The notes under the pieces: generated by a model | Seen by the model: the letters and a program-made list of their open reading frames with translations, nothing else | What the model was told of the DNA's origin: nothing | The model's database searches: none | In this document: positions 1 through 8,322 of the stretch, in pieces | Layout: each line of letters starts with the position of its first letter | Position numbering within the stretch: the first letter of the stretch is position 1 | Virus record (IMG/VR): IMGVR_UViG_3300010885_012199 | Span: 1-26,238 of that record | DNA length: 26,238 bases | DNA from: a virus | Strand: one strand, 5' to 3' | Position numbers and translations under genes: made by a program

Positions 1-834
1 CACACCTGAACCACCAGCACCTGCACGACCATTATCATCTGTGTAATTGTTGTTGAAGTTACCGCCTGATCCACCACCTTGGCCGCCACCAGTATTTGGT
101 ACGCCTGCTAGACCCACAGCAGGAGTATTGTCTGGATAAGGACCTGCTGGATTTCCAACTTTTCCATCACCTGATCCGCCTTTGTTGGCTACAGTTGTAG
201 TTCCGCCACCAATACCTGCAGTAAAGGCACCACCGGCATTGATATAAGCGCCACCACCGCCACCTCCGGCATAACTTACGTTGGCACCAGTGATACTACT
301 GAATAAGGCATTACCGCCATTGCCGTAAATTAATCCTACCAATACAGCATCAGTACCTACGCTGGTTGCTCCGCCACCACCACCACCCATGGCCACTCCG
401 CCACCGCCTGAACCTGATCCGCCAGCTGATCCTTGACCGCTGGTTCCTGATCCTGGCGTTCCAGAAACACCGTTGACATCACTGCCAGCTCCGCCTCCTG
501 AACCGCCATTTAATCCACTGGCTGAATAGTATCCACCACCACCACCACCAACTGCTGTCACAGTGGTAAGTCCTGTGCCGGTAATGGTACTGTTGGCACC
601 GTTTGAGCCGCTGGCACTTGGGGCACCACCTGCGCCACCTGCTCCAATGGTTATGGTATATGTTGTGGCAGGTGTTGCAGTAAAATTGTTGGCAATATAA
701 CCGCCTGCTCCGCCACCACCACCTGTGTTGGTTCCGCCACCAGCGCCACCTGCAACAGCCAGATAGGTTATGGTATAAGTTCCGCCACCAACAGGATTGG
801 CTAGATAATTGGCAAGTTTACCAGCACCAAACAT
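1..834 (-). CDS. Glycine-rich tail fibre tip / adhesin, 3' end cut by window edge
   Basis: The frame is open from an ATG at 834-832 to the left edge, giving 278 codons with no stop; the C terminus lies outside. The start overlaps the stop of the upstream fibre gene as TAATG, so the two are probably translationally coupled. The protein begins MFGAGKLANYL and then consists of stretches of GGGGG, GGAGG and GGSGSGGGG separated by short beta-prone segments such as TYTITIGAGGAGG, a pattern known from phage glycine-rich tail proteins. In T-even phages, polyglycine-rich adhesins (gp38 of S16-like phages) sit on fibre tips and bind the receptor. Position directly after a long fibre gene supports a receptor-binding tip or fibre-associated role. 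No enzyme motif is visible. The fold and receptor are inference. Confidence 0.75.
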   Translation of the reverse strand, partial: MFGAGKLANYLANPVGGGTYTITYLAVAGGAGGGTNTGGGGGAGGYIANNFTATPATTYTITIGAGGAGGAPSASGSNGANSTITGTGLTTVTAVGGGGGGYYSASGLNGGSGGGAGSDVNGVSGTPGSGTSGQGSAGGSGSGGGGVAMGGGGGGATSVGTDAVLVGLIYGNGGNALFSSITGANVSYAGGGGGGAYINAGGAFTAGIGGGTTTVANKGGSGDGKVGNPAGPYPDNTPAVGLAGVPNTGGGQGGGSGGNFNNNYTDDNGRAGAGGSGV

Positions 835-3800
835 TAGGCATATCCTTTGACCAAAGCACCCAACAGATTGGTGCCATCGTTATAGATACTGATTGTGTCT
901 ATAGCTCCAGCTGCGGTACTTAGGGTTTTTGATCCTCCGGCAAATTTTATGTTACTTGTAAGTGTTCTTGAACCAGTACCATCCTGTGTAATAATCAAGG
1001 TCAATGTGCCGCCCTTAGGCATGGTGATGTTGTTGGTATTCACAGTCAGATTACTTGTAAGTGTTAGACTTTTTACAGATCCTGCAGCTGAGTAAACACT
1101 AAAGTTTATGGTGCCACCAGTGTTGCCATAATCTTGTTGACTTTCGGTGTAGGCTGCTAAACTGGTATTGCCTGTGATGGTCACGTTACCATTGGTTTGA
1201 ATTGTGCTGTTGACATCTTCGTTGAGCACAGCAAATCTGCCCAAGATTGGATTGCTGGCTGACCCTACTGTGCCAGTGCCGGCCCAACCTGAATAGGTAT
1301 GCAAGCCCACAGCATATTGTACTGTTAGGTTTGAACTGAATCCTGTAACGAATGGAGCAACAGCACGTGAATAGACCACGTTGGATTTGCCTGTGGTTCC
1401 TGCTGTGTTCAACAGGTTGGTAAACGGCATTGAACCTGTGGCATACTGCACGTTGCTGGTCAAGCCTGCTGGCGGAGTAATAATTACACCCGTCAAGGCA
1501 CCTACTGCACTACCAATGCTGCTGCCATTGTTTAGATACACAATACCACTCAGGGCATTGATGCTGCTGGCGTTCTGGCTGGTCGAACTCAAAGCACCCC
1601 AACCAATGTTTGATTGATATTCTACCGCAGCGGTAAAGGCTCTCACTCGATCATTGTTGTTCATGCTGTTGGCAGTAACTGGATTAACAGTCATGCCAAC
1701 CAAAGTGCCCACAGTATTGCGGTTTTGTGCGCCAAAACCATAGCCTGATTGTAGGGCAACGTTTGAACTTTGTACTAGACCAACAACCTGACTGCTGGTA
1801 CTTACGATTGTAGTGCCACCTGTGGTGGCGTTGGCTAAGGGTGGTTGCTGTAGTTGATTGTTGGTGTAGACCGGATTGACCACCATGAAGTTGCTGTATA
1901 TGTTGTTGCTGATGCTACTGTCTGGTGTGCTCAATGGGAAAGCATTTATAAACAATCTGTCATTTACTGTGTCATACAAACAGGTGCCCATGGTTGGACC
2001 ATAACTGGTGCTGATGTTGCCAGAAGCCACTGCCACATTGGTATTGTTGAAATAGGCTACTGGTCCTGGGAATCCGCCAATGGTACCTGCACCCATTTGC
2101 AAAATAGCGCCAGATCCTGTGCTATTGGCTCCACCAACCAAATTTAAATTGTTGCCAGTACCAGTGATATAATTTACAGGTGCTGTGCCATTTAGGAATG
2201 CTGTGACATCCACGTTGCCATATGTGCTTGAACTGCCTAAAATACTAACGCCGTTGGCAAACAAATAGTTGTTACTGATAATGTTACCACCTGCGGTAAT
2301 GTTGTTGTCAGCGTAGATATAACCGTTGGCATTGCTAAACGTGTTTTTGTAAACGTTTAAGTTGCCGTCAACAATATTAACTCGTGGTGTTGAATTAATT
2401 ACAATACCTAAATTTCCAGTTAGGTTAAGATATCCATCGGCTGAGATAAACACATTGGCGCCAGCGCCTGATGCCATATAAACTGTTTGTGCTGCTGCAC
2501 TTTGTATTAAAACTGTGCCAGTTGAATACACATTGCCGCTGCGTAGATTGCCACCTAGATCACCTGTGTAGGTTGGCAAAAATGATGCCACGTTGGCATT
2601 ACCATAACTAGGACCGCCGTTGCCCAAATAAGGCGTACCGTTAGCCCAATAGTATCCGCCTGTGCTGGTAAATTGACCATTAGTAGTGACATTGGGTGCA
2701 AGTAAGTTGATCAATGCTCCTGATTTTATTGTTGCGGCATAACCACCAGATGATGCTGCATCAATGATAATTTCACCATCGGTAGTTGTTATAAAAATAT
2801 CACTTGCTCCACCTGAGGCAGCCAATATTCGTATGTCTTTTGTAAGAGCAGCTTGTAGTGTTAAATCAGATCCTGATGTGGCAGTAATTACATTGGCCAA
2901 TATTGGTCCGCCATAAACAGGAAGAAATGCGGCCACTTGTGTGTTGCCATATGTGCCACCTGAACCTGTGCTATATGCTGTGCCGTTGGCCCAGAAATAC
3001 CCGCCAGTTGATTTGACATTGGCTAGTGTTGTTGTGCCATTTGTGATACCATCAATTTGTGTTTGTTGACTTGCAGCATTGGCCACAGTACTGAATGTTA
3101 CGTTAGCATAAGTTTGGAATGAACCTAAGTTAGCATTGATACTATTAATACTTGTAGCTTGTGTGGCCGCATTGGCATTGGCAAATGTTTGATATGCACC
3201 AATGTTGGCATTTACGGTGTTAATTTGTACTGCTTGAACTGCGGCATTGGCATTTAACGTACTAATTGTTGCATCGGTGTTTGATGCCAGATAAGCCGCC
3301 ACGTTTGAGTTGCCATAACTGCCACCACCTGATACTGCATTGGTTGTGATCTGTGTGATACGTCCTTTGGCATCGACTACTATGGTTGGTATTGTTGTGT
3401 CACTACCATATGTGCCTGTGGCCACACCAGTTGTTCTATCTAATGCAGCAGCATTGCCAACAAAGTATCCGCCTGTGATGTTGCCAGAGGTTGAAATAGC
3501 ATTGCTGCCAAAATTGGCCAATAAGGCTGTGGCCTGTGTGTTGCCATAACTGCTGGTGCCAAATGTCACATTGGCATAAGTTTGGAAAGCACCAAGATTG
3601 GCATTGATAGTGTTGATGCTGGTTGCTTGACTTGCGGCATTGGCATTGGCAAATGTTTGATATGCACCAATGTTGGCGTTGACAGTATTGATTGCAACTG
3701 CTTGCACAGCACTATTGGCATTTAAATTGCTAACGGTTGGATCTGTATTTGATGCCAAATAAGCGGCAACGTTACTATTGCCATAGGTGCCACCACCGCC

Positions 3801-3977
3801 GCTACTGCTGACCATGGCATTGGCTTGAACCAATACATTGCCTGGAGCTAGACTAAAATTGACATTGCCGTTGCTGTACAACAAATTAAGTAATTGCTGT
3901 GCTGAATTTGGTACTCGAACATTGCTCGATATACCATATAAACCTGTGGTGCTTGTTGCAGTGACGTTGCTAGTCAT
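834..3977 (-). CDS. Tail fibre protein with internal repeats (1047 aa)
   Basis: A 1047-residue protein rich in N, T, S, G and A, with few charged residues, typical of trimeric beta-structured phage fibres. A YGNxxVAxYL or YGNxxVAxFL motif recurs six times (near residues 65, 144, 221 and three more before about residue 600). Two 75-residue blocks (65-139 and 221-295) are near copies. Between them lies TIPTIVVDAKGRITQI, a segment seen in many phage fibre proteins. The C terminus (about 945-1047) is a different beta-rich domain ending LLGALVKGYA. The start has a good Shine-Dalgarno, GAGG, 12 nt upstream. It follows the head-tail adaptor and precedes the glycine-rich adhesin, so a tail fibre or tail-spike shaft is likely. 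No chaperone or depolymerase motif was seen. Confidence 0.8.
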   Translation of the reverse strand: MTSNVTATSTTGLYGISSNVRVPNSAQQLLNLLYSNGNVNFSLAPGNVLVQANAMVSSSGGGGTYGNSNVAAYLASNTDPTVSNLNANSAVQAVAINTVNANIGAYQTFANANAASQATSINTINANLGAFQTYANVTFGTSSYGNTQATALLANFGSNAISTSGNITGGYFVGNAAALDRTTGVATGTYGSDTTIPTIVVDAKGRITQITTNAVSGGGSYGNSNVAAYLASNTDATISTLNANAAVQAVQINTVNANIGAYQTFANANAATQATSINSINANLGSFQTYANVTFSTVANAASQQTQIDGITNGTTTLANVKSTGGYFWANGTAYSTGSGGTYGNTQVAAFLPVYGGPILANVITATSGSDLTLQAALTKDIRILAASGGASDIFITTTDGEIIIDAASSGGYAATIKSGALINLLAPNVTTNGQFTSTGGYYWANGTPYLGNGGPSYGNANVASFLPTYTGDLGGNLRSGNVYSTGTVLIQSAAAQTVYMASGAGANVFISADGYLNLTGNLGIVINSTPRVNIVDGNLNVYKNTFSNANGYIYADNNITAGGNIISNNYLFANGVSILGSSSTYGNVDVTAFLNGTAPVNYITGTGNNLNLVGGANSTGSGAILQMGAGTIGGFPGPVAYFNNTNVAVASGNISTSYGPTMGTCLYDTVNDRLFINAFPLSTPDSSISNNIYSNFMVVNPVYTNNQLQQPPLANATTGGTTIVSTSSQVVGLVQSSNVALQSGYGFGAQNRNTVGTLVGMTVNPVTANSMNNNDRVRAFTAAVEYQSNIGWGALSSTSQNASSINALSGIVYLNNGSSIGSAVGALTGVIITPPAGLTSNVQYATGSMPFTNLLNTAGTTGKSNVVYSRAVAPFVTGFSSNLTVQYAVGLHTYSGWAGTGTVGSASNPILGRFAVLNEDVNSTIQTNGNVTITGNTSLAAYTESQQDYGNTGGTINFSVYSAAGSVKSLTLTSNLTVNTNNITMPKGGTLTLIITQDGTGSRTLTSNIKFAGGSKTLSTAAGAIDTISIYNDGTNLLGALVKGYA
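3093..3317 (-). repeat. Fibre repeat copy 2 (75 codons)
   Basis: Encodes fibre residues 221-295, from YGNSNVAAYLASNTDATIS to FQTYANVTF. It matches the copy at 3561-3785 codon for codon, with only scattered substitutions (for example DPTVSNL against DATISTL). It is an in-frame tandem-type duplication separated by 81 codons. Confidence 0.85.
3561..3785 (-). repeat. Fibre repeat copy 1 (75 codons)
   Basis: Encodes fibre residues 65-139, from YGNSNVAAYLASNTDPTVS to FQTYANVTF. It is the partner of 3093-3317, offset by 468 bp (156 codons), so the duplicated unit may be larger than the well-conserved part. Confidence 0.85.
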
Positions 3978-3994
3978 ATTTTATTATTCCTCAA

Positions 3995-4729
3995 TTATCT
4001 ATAGGTTAGACGTTGCAAACGTCTTGGTTGCCAGATACTGGTTAATTTAGTATGACCGCCTGACCACTTGCCTTTGTTGTTTTGATCTTCTACTGTGTCG
4101 TAAGCAAGATTGTATTTGGCCAACCATTTGTCAGCATCTTCTGCCATCTTGCGTTTGTAGTAGTAATTGTGTAGGGTGCCATACACATAGCCTTCTGGCC
4201 ATGACTGTAGCACCACGTTGTTTTCAACTCCTGTCACTGTGCCATCATCGCTGAACAATTCTGGCCATGCCACATAGTAGTACATGTTGACCTGTGCGCC
4301 TTGGCCAAGTCCAGGAACAAATTGATAGTATGCACCCACTTCAGAGAACTTACCACGATACACTTGTGGAATGTTGATAGGTGTCAAATACAAGTTGTTT
4401 AACATGCTTAGGGTAATAATATCTCTGTCGCCAATACGGTCATACACAATCCATGGACCTGATCCGGCAGTGACGTTGCTGGAACCTGTTGAGCCTTGAT
4501 TAAAAAACAGGATAGGTTTGTTCATATCTGCAGGAATTGGAATCAATCCATCACTGTTGGCCGTGCCAATAGTTGTGTATGGGTCTGTACGTAATGCTGG
4601 TAACTCAATGTTACGCATCATCATTTCTGCTAAGAAAATACATTGTTTAATTTCATCACGGTTGCTGGAACCGGTAAAATCTAAAATGTAATCTACCAAC
4701 GCACTTGCGTCTTGGATATTTGCACTCAT
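3995..4729 (-). CDS. Head-tail adaptor / connector protein (244 aa)
   Basis: The N-terminal half has the layout of phage head-tail adaptor proteins (P22 gp4 / tail accessory type): an alpha-helical start (IQDASALVDYILDFTG), a helix with paired E and R residues (IFLAEMMMRNIELPALRT), then a G-rich hairpin and LIPIPADMNKPI, corresponding to the common 'lP.df' strand. The C-terminal half has SWPEGYVYGTLHNYYYKRK and AEDADKWLAKYNLAY, a helical segment also usual in these proteins. It lies between capsid genes and fibres, where an adaptor is expected. The start is 3 nt after the stop of the 201-aa gene and shows no clear Shine-Dalgarno, so coupled translation is likely. The family assignment is from memory of the pattern, not a search. 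Confidence 0.65.
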   Translation of the reverse strand: MSANIQDASALVDYILDFTGSSNRDEIKQCIFLAEMMMRNIELPALRTDPYTTIGTANSDGLIPIPADMNKPILFFNQGSTGSSNVTAGSGPWIVYDRIGDRDIITLSMLNNLYLTPINIPQVYRGKFSEVGAYYQFVPGLGQGAQVNMYYYVAWPELFSDDGTVTGVENNVVLQSWPEGYVYGTLHNYYYKRKMAEDADKWLAKYNLAYDTVEDQNNKGKWSGGHTKLTSIWQPRRLQRLTYR

Positions 4730-4732
4730 AAA

Positions 4733-5338
4733 TTATTTTGCGAAATTCGCACCTTTAAAGAATTTCTCTGATCCCACTGGATTAGGATACGGTACATCAA
4801 TTGGAATTGGCAATTTGCCTCCAGGATAACATACAAAAGCATTGTATTCTGATTGTACCACACGATAGAACTGTGCTTTTAATGTCTTGTCTCGTTTGAT
4901 AGCTGCCCAAGGCATGCCACCAAAGTATCGATTTGATATTTCAAATGCCACCACTTCTGGCAAGTCCATCCATTTGTAACCCAAGGTGCCATCTGGCATG
5001 ATTGGTGCTAAGGGATCCATGTATCCGTTTTCTGCTCGCTTGCGATACTCAGCACATTGTTCTTTGATGTACTCGGTATTCATTTGCTCTTTGCGGATAT
5101 GGAATTTGCCGCCTTCACGACCAGTAGTGGTCTTGATGTTGCGACTCATATTATAACCTTCGTGCTGCCAATTGCCTTTTAGATCTTGATACAGTTTGTC
5201 GTTTTGTAGCAGTCTATCAGCAATGCCATTGTCTTTGGTAGCAAAGCCACCCTTGTCCCAACGGTGGGCATCCTGGTCAAATTCTGGATCTGGACCTTGT
5301 AATTCGCTTTTGTCTTGGTAGTTGTCAAATTCGCTCAT
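4733..5338 (-). CDS. Hypothetical protein (201 aa), post-capsid gene
   Basis: I do not recognise a family. The protein is hydrophilic, with an acidic N terminus (MSEFDNYQDKSELQGPDPEFD), a basic and aromatic middle (EYIKEQCAEYRKRAENGYMDP) and a proline-rich end (LPIPIDVPYPNPVG). I chose the ATG at 5338, not the upstream in-frame ATG at 5434. The longer form would run through the capsid stop and the terminator hairpin, whereas 5338 sits exactly 5 nt after a CATAAATA element. It is the first gene after the capsid terminator, so it probably has its own promoter. Its place between major capsid protein and adaptor suggests a head completion or virion protein, by context only. Confidence 0.7.
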   Translation of the reverse strand: MSEFDNYQDKSELQGPDPEFDQDAHRWDKGGFATKDNGIADRLLQNDKLYQDLKGNWQHEGYNMSRNIKTTTGREGGKFHIRKEQMNTEYIKEQCAEYRKRAENGYMDPLAPIMPDGTLGYKWMDLPEVVAFEISNRYFGGMPWAAIKRDKTLKAQFYRVVQSEYNAFVCYPGGKLPIPIDVPYPNPVGSEKFFKGANFAK

Positions 5339-5343
5339 GTACT

Positions 5344-5351
5344 TATTTATG
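5344..5351 (-). promoter_or_regulatory. Late-type promoter CATAAATA before the 201-aa gene
   Basis: The minus strand reads CATAAATA, then AGTAC, then ATG. It lies directly downstream of the capsid terminator, as expected for a promoter restarting transcription. If it works like the T4 late octamer (-13 to -6), transcription would start on the A of the ATG at 5338. Confidence 0.5.
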
Positions 5352-5354
5352 GTC

Positions 5355-5385
5355 AAACAAAAAGCACTCCGAAGAGTGCTTTTCA
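5355..5385 (-). terminator. Rho-independent terminator after the major capsid gene
   Basis: On the minus strand the sequence reads AAAAGCACTC-TTCG-GAGTGCTTTTTG: a 6-bp GC-containing stem extended by A/T pairs, a UUCG tetraloop and a T tract. It lies 28 nt past the capsid stop codon. A terminator right after the capsid gene is common in podoviruses, where it lets capsid transcripts accumulate. The plus-strand reading also ends in a short T run, so weak bidirectional action is possible. Confidence 0.9.
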
Positions 5386-5412
5386 TTTTGCTTAAAACCG
5401 CTAAGTGTAAAC

Positions 5413-6735
5413 TTAGAAGCTTTGTGCGTCCCATGCATTGAGGCGTACAACGTTTGCACTTGCACGTACTGAACCGGAAGCACCTGTTGATGGATTGACA
5501 CCAACATAAGTACCGCCAACAGCAATATCATGCAATACTGCAACACCAGCTGGGTTACGTACAATCAATGTACCTTCCATGATGAACTGATCTAAAGACG
5601 CATCAGCGTTTGAGAACACTTCATTGTTAGGACCTAGGTCACGTAGACTACCCCATTGTAGAACTTCTTCGTTTAGGAAGTAGATCTGGTTACCAGCACC
5701 AACTTGATCCATGATCCAAGAATCAAAAATCTCGTAAGTGTAGTTGAAGTCACCTTCGTAAGTAGCGATTGTGTCACCACGTTCCGAATTCACACGGTTG
5801 ATACTACGTGAAGTTGGGAATGTATCACTTAGGTGTGTACGTAGACTTGTTGGGCAAACAACAGTACGGATTTTAGCGTTGAAACGCTGTTCCGCTACAG
5901 TTACCAACTGCTTGTACAAGCTAGGAGCAAACTGTTGTAGTGTGCCTGTGTAGCTGTAGTAGTTAGAACCTAAATACTCACCGTTGTTGGTCATTGTAGG
6001 ACCGCTAGTGATTTGACCGCCAACTTGCCATACGTTTGCTGTACCTTGAACAGTAGCATCACTAGATTCTGTGTTGAAAATAGTGTAGTATGTTGTACCA
6101 GTTGCTGGGTTGAAACTGTGTGTGGCTGCGAATGAATTCAATGAACCCATACGACGGCCAGTAGCAACAGCAGGACCAACACCGTTTGTGCTAGCGATTT
6201 GAACGTTAGCTGTAGTTGTGTTTGGAGTTGCTTGATTACCACTGATACCTGAAGTTGCTGGAATAGCAACACCAAGTGCCGCACCTGATTGAGCAGAGTA
6301 CTTGGTACCAATTTGGTCGTTACGTACGATCTGTGCTTCAACGTCGAACATAAGTTCGATCAACTGTTTTACTTCTTGATACGCTTGTGGATCTCCACCA
6401 GACTGTTCAACGGCACGTGCTGTACCAGTTGCTCCAACTACTGTTGAGAAAATCTGTGTGTAGTTACCCAAGTTGGCACGTTGGTTAGCGTCGGCTAGTG
6501 TTGAACTAACAGCGGCACCTTCTAATTGTGCTTGGATCTCTGGTAAACGATATACGTCGTTTGTCCATAAAGGTAATGTGGAAACCACTTTACGCTTTTT
6601 AGCCATACACATATTAAGAACAGGTGTATCGTCCTTAACACGGTTGCTTACATCTAAATCTAAATCTTTAACAACGATATCGGTTTGATAGTTACCTGTA
6701 CCATTGCCAATTGCTGAGGTTGCGATAAATGCCAT
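5413..6735 (-). CDS. Major capsid protein, SU10/DUF5309-like (440 aa)
   Basis: The protein forms the head shell (HK97 fold in this family). Supporting features are DTPVLNMCMAKKRKVVSTLPLWTNDVYRLPE near residues 37-67, then NYTQIFSTVVGATGTARAVEQSGG near residues 90-115, then a conserved helix with ELMFDVEAQIVRND. This order (early P-loop-like strand, eW..D, N.tQif...v.v.gT, eL..d.E) is the pattern I know from DUF5309 capsid proteins such as SU10. The length is normal for the family. The start has a strong AAGGAG Shine-Dalgarno 8 nt upstream. It directly follows the scaffold gene (22-nt gap) and is followed by a strong terminator, the usual arrangement for the most expressed virion gene. Confidence 0.85.
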   Translation of the reverse strand: MAFIATSAIGNGTGNYQTDIVVKDLDLDVSNRVKDDTPVLNMCMAKKRKVVSTLPLWTNDVYRLPEIQAQLEGAAVSSTLADANQRANLGNYTQIFSTVVGATGTARAVEQSGGDPQAYQEVKQLIELMFDVEAQIVRNDQIGTKYSAQSGAALGVAIPATSGISGNQATPNTTTANVQIASTNGVGPAVATGRRMGSLNSFAATHSFNPATGTTYYTIFNTESSDATVQGTANVWQVGGQITSGPTMTNNGEYLGSNYYSYTGTLQQFAPSLYKQLVTVAEQRFNAKIRTVVCPTSLRTHLSDTFPTSRSINRVNSERGDTIATYEGDFNYTYEIFDSWIMDQVGAGNQIYFLNEEVLQWGSLRDLGPNNEVFSNADASLDQFIMEGTLIVRNPAGVAVLHDIAVGGTYVGVNPSTGASGSVRASANVVRLNAWDAQSF

Positions 6736-6757
6736 TATAATCTCCTTTGATTTGGCG

Positions 6758-7930
6758 TTATTTTCTACCTGCTCGCAAAGCCTTCATTTGGGCTACGAGC
6801 AAGTTATCGGCGGCCTTTTGGTCGCCAGCTCTGGCTTGTTTGCGAAGATTGGCGATTTCATCACCTGAAGAACCGTTGCCTAATGGAGTACCTGAGCGTT
6901 TGGATGTCAGTGCAGCAATACTACCGCCAGCTGATTTAGCTTTGGGTTTATCTCGATATTTTAAACCGTCTCGCACCAATGACATTATGTGTTCATCGCT
7001 TGAGATCAAGTCAATATTCTTGATACCTGGTACTATCTGTCCATGTGCTCCTGCCCATCCATCTGCTACTTTGTTACGAAGTTCATTGTAAACATATTGA
7101 TTACGCAGTTCCTTGTCCTTGAAGCTTTTACGAGAGTTTTCTAACACCTCGTTAACTTGCTGTTGGCGTATTTGATAGAACTGATCAACATTTGGTTTTA
7201 GTTGATTGATAGTGCCAGCTTGTTGCTGGATATATCTTTCGTTCTGTGCAATACTGGCTTCAATTCTGGCTCGTTGAGCTGGATCTGAAGTTTGTGCCAA
7301 CTGCTGTTGGAAAGTCGTTTGGTAATTCTGTGTCTTTACAATTTCATCGTAAGCCCGTTGCAACTGTGGACGTACAGTGAATTCCATTGCCAACAAAAGA
7401 CCTTCTGTCTCAGCTCGTTTATGTTGTAAATATTCATCGAACTCAGACTTTTCAATCTTTAATTGTCTTGCATCTTCACTAATTGCGGCGCCTTGGCCTA
7501 AAATAGCTGCTGCTTTCTTTGCATCAATCTCAATTTCTTTTCCATTACGCATAAATTTAAATTTAGCGTTGGGGTTTGTTTCAGCAAACTCCAAGAAATC
7601 AATAACTTCTGCATCAGACGAGTCCGATTGGCTTACCTCTTCAGGGGCTTCCTCTTCTTCACTTGCTTCATCACTATATTCTGCGTCTGGTACTGCAACT
7701 TCTGGCTCTACTAAATCGATATTGTTGTCATCAACGACAACTCCTTCTGGTGCCACGGGGCTTTCTTTAGCTGCCGCTTTAGAACTACCCGTCTCAGTTG
7801 GCTCAGTAGCTGAAAATTGGTTACGCATTGCGGCCATCTTCTGGGCTATTGCTTCTAAACCGGTACTGACTTCTTGGACAGGGACCACCTCTGGTTTGAG
7901 GTTGGGTGTATCCTGGACTATGTTATCCAT
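6758..7930 (-). CDS. Capsid scaffolding protein (390 aa)
   Basis: Scaffolding proteins guide capsid assembly and leave or are degraded afterwards. This protein has the typical make-up: a disordered, strongly acidic N-terminal third (ASEEEEAPEEVSQSDSSDAE near residues 88-107), a central Q/E/R-rich coiled coil (about residues 150-290, with ARIEASIAQNERYIQQQ) and a basic C terminus ending QMKALRAGRK, which in this class contacts the capsid protein. It lies immediately upstream of the major capsid gene. The Shine-Dalgarno TAGGAG overlaps the stop codon of the preceding 117-aa gene, so the genes are coupled. No protease motif was seen. Confidence 0.8.
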   Translation of the reverse strand: MDNIVQDTPNLKPEVVPVQEVSTGLEAIAQKMAAMRNQFSATEPTETGSSKAAAKESPVAPEGVVVDDNNIDLVEPEVAVPDAEYSDEASEEEEAPEEVSQSDSSDAEVIDFLEFAETNPNAKFKFMRNGKEIEIDAKKAAAILGQGAAISEDARQLKIEKSEFDEYLQHKRAETEGLLLAMEFTVRPQLQRAYDEIVKTQNYQTTFQQQLAQTSDPAQRARIEASIAQNERYIQQQAGTINQLKPNVDQFYQIRQQQVNEVLENSRKSFKDKELRNQYVYNELRNKVADGWAGAHGQIVPGIKNIDLISSDEHIMSLVRDGLKYRDKPKAKSAGGSIAALTSKRSGTPLGNGSSGDEIANLRKQARAGDQKAADNLLVAQMKALRAGRK

Positions 7931-7938
7931 TTATTCTC

Positions 7939-8292
7939 CTAATTGTCTGTGTCGGGCTCAACAGGGGTCTGTTGGGTTACCACACGATTTTTTAAGTACA
8001 CCGCTCTCTGAAGCGATGCAATAAAACTGTCAATGCCACTTAGCTGATTGCTCAAAGCTACGCGGTTGGCATTGTTTTCCGCTGTGTGATCTTTGATGTC
8101 TACCAAACTATCACATATTTCAAATTTAAAGCTGTGTACAAACTGTGCGAAGTCTTTGTTCTTCAACAAGTTCTCTGCACGTGATCCAATATCCTTGACT
8201 CTATCCAGCTGTGCTGGTGTCATTGTTTTGATATTGTTCAGGTTCGCAGTCAAGCGATTATTAAACGCATTCACAGCATCTTCATTAATCAT
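7939..8292 (-). CDS. Hypothetical helical protein (117 aa)
   Basis: I do not recognise it. The protein is predicted mostly helical (NAFNNRLTANLNNIKTMTPAQLDRVKDIG) and ends in an acidic, proline-containing tail (PVEPDTDN). It lies between portal and scaffold. The start ATG at 8292 has GGAAC 5 nt upstream and follows the portal stop by 25 nt. A CATAAATA element overlaps that stop, so this gene probably begins a scaffold-capsid transcript. A role in head assembly is inferred from position only. Confidence 0.7.
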   Translation of the reverse strand: MINEDAVNAFNNRLTANLNNIKTMTPAQLDRVKDIGSRAENLLKNKDFAQFVHSFKFEICDSLVDIKDHTAENNANRVALSNQLSGIDSFIASLQRAVYLKNRVVTQQTPVEPDTDN

Positions 8293-8314
8293 TTCAGTTC
8301 CGTTCTAGTAAGTT

Positions 8315-8322
8315 TATTTATG
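8315..8322 (-). promoter_or_regulatory. Late-type promoter CATAAATA overlapping the portal stop
   Basis: The octamer includes the portal stop codon TAA. The predicted start would be near 8309, giving a leader of about 17 nt with GGAACTGAA before ATG 8292. It would serve the 117-aa gene, scaffold and capsid. Confidence 0.5.

Noticed and set aside
541-760. Simple-repeat or CRISPR-like CCACCACC runs
   Set aside because: They are glycine codons of a real minus-strand frame, with no spacer structure.
5339-5434. Longer start for the 201-aa gene
   Set aside because: It would translate the terminator hairpin and overlap the capsid gene; ATG 5338 is placed exactly behind the CATAAATA element.
7377-8024. 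215-codon plus-strand frame opposite the scaffold gene
   Set aside because: S/L/A-rich antisense shadow without Shine-Dalgarno; crosses two real gene borders.
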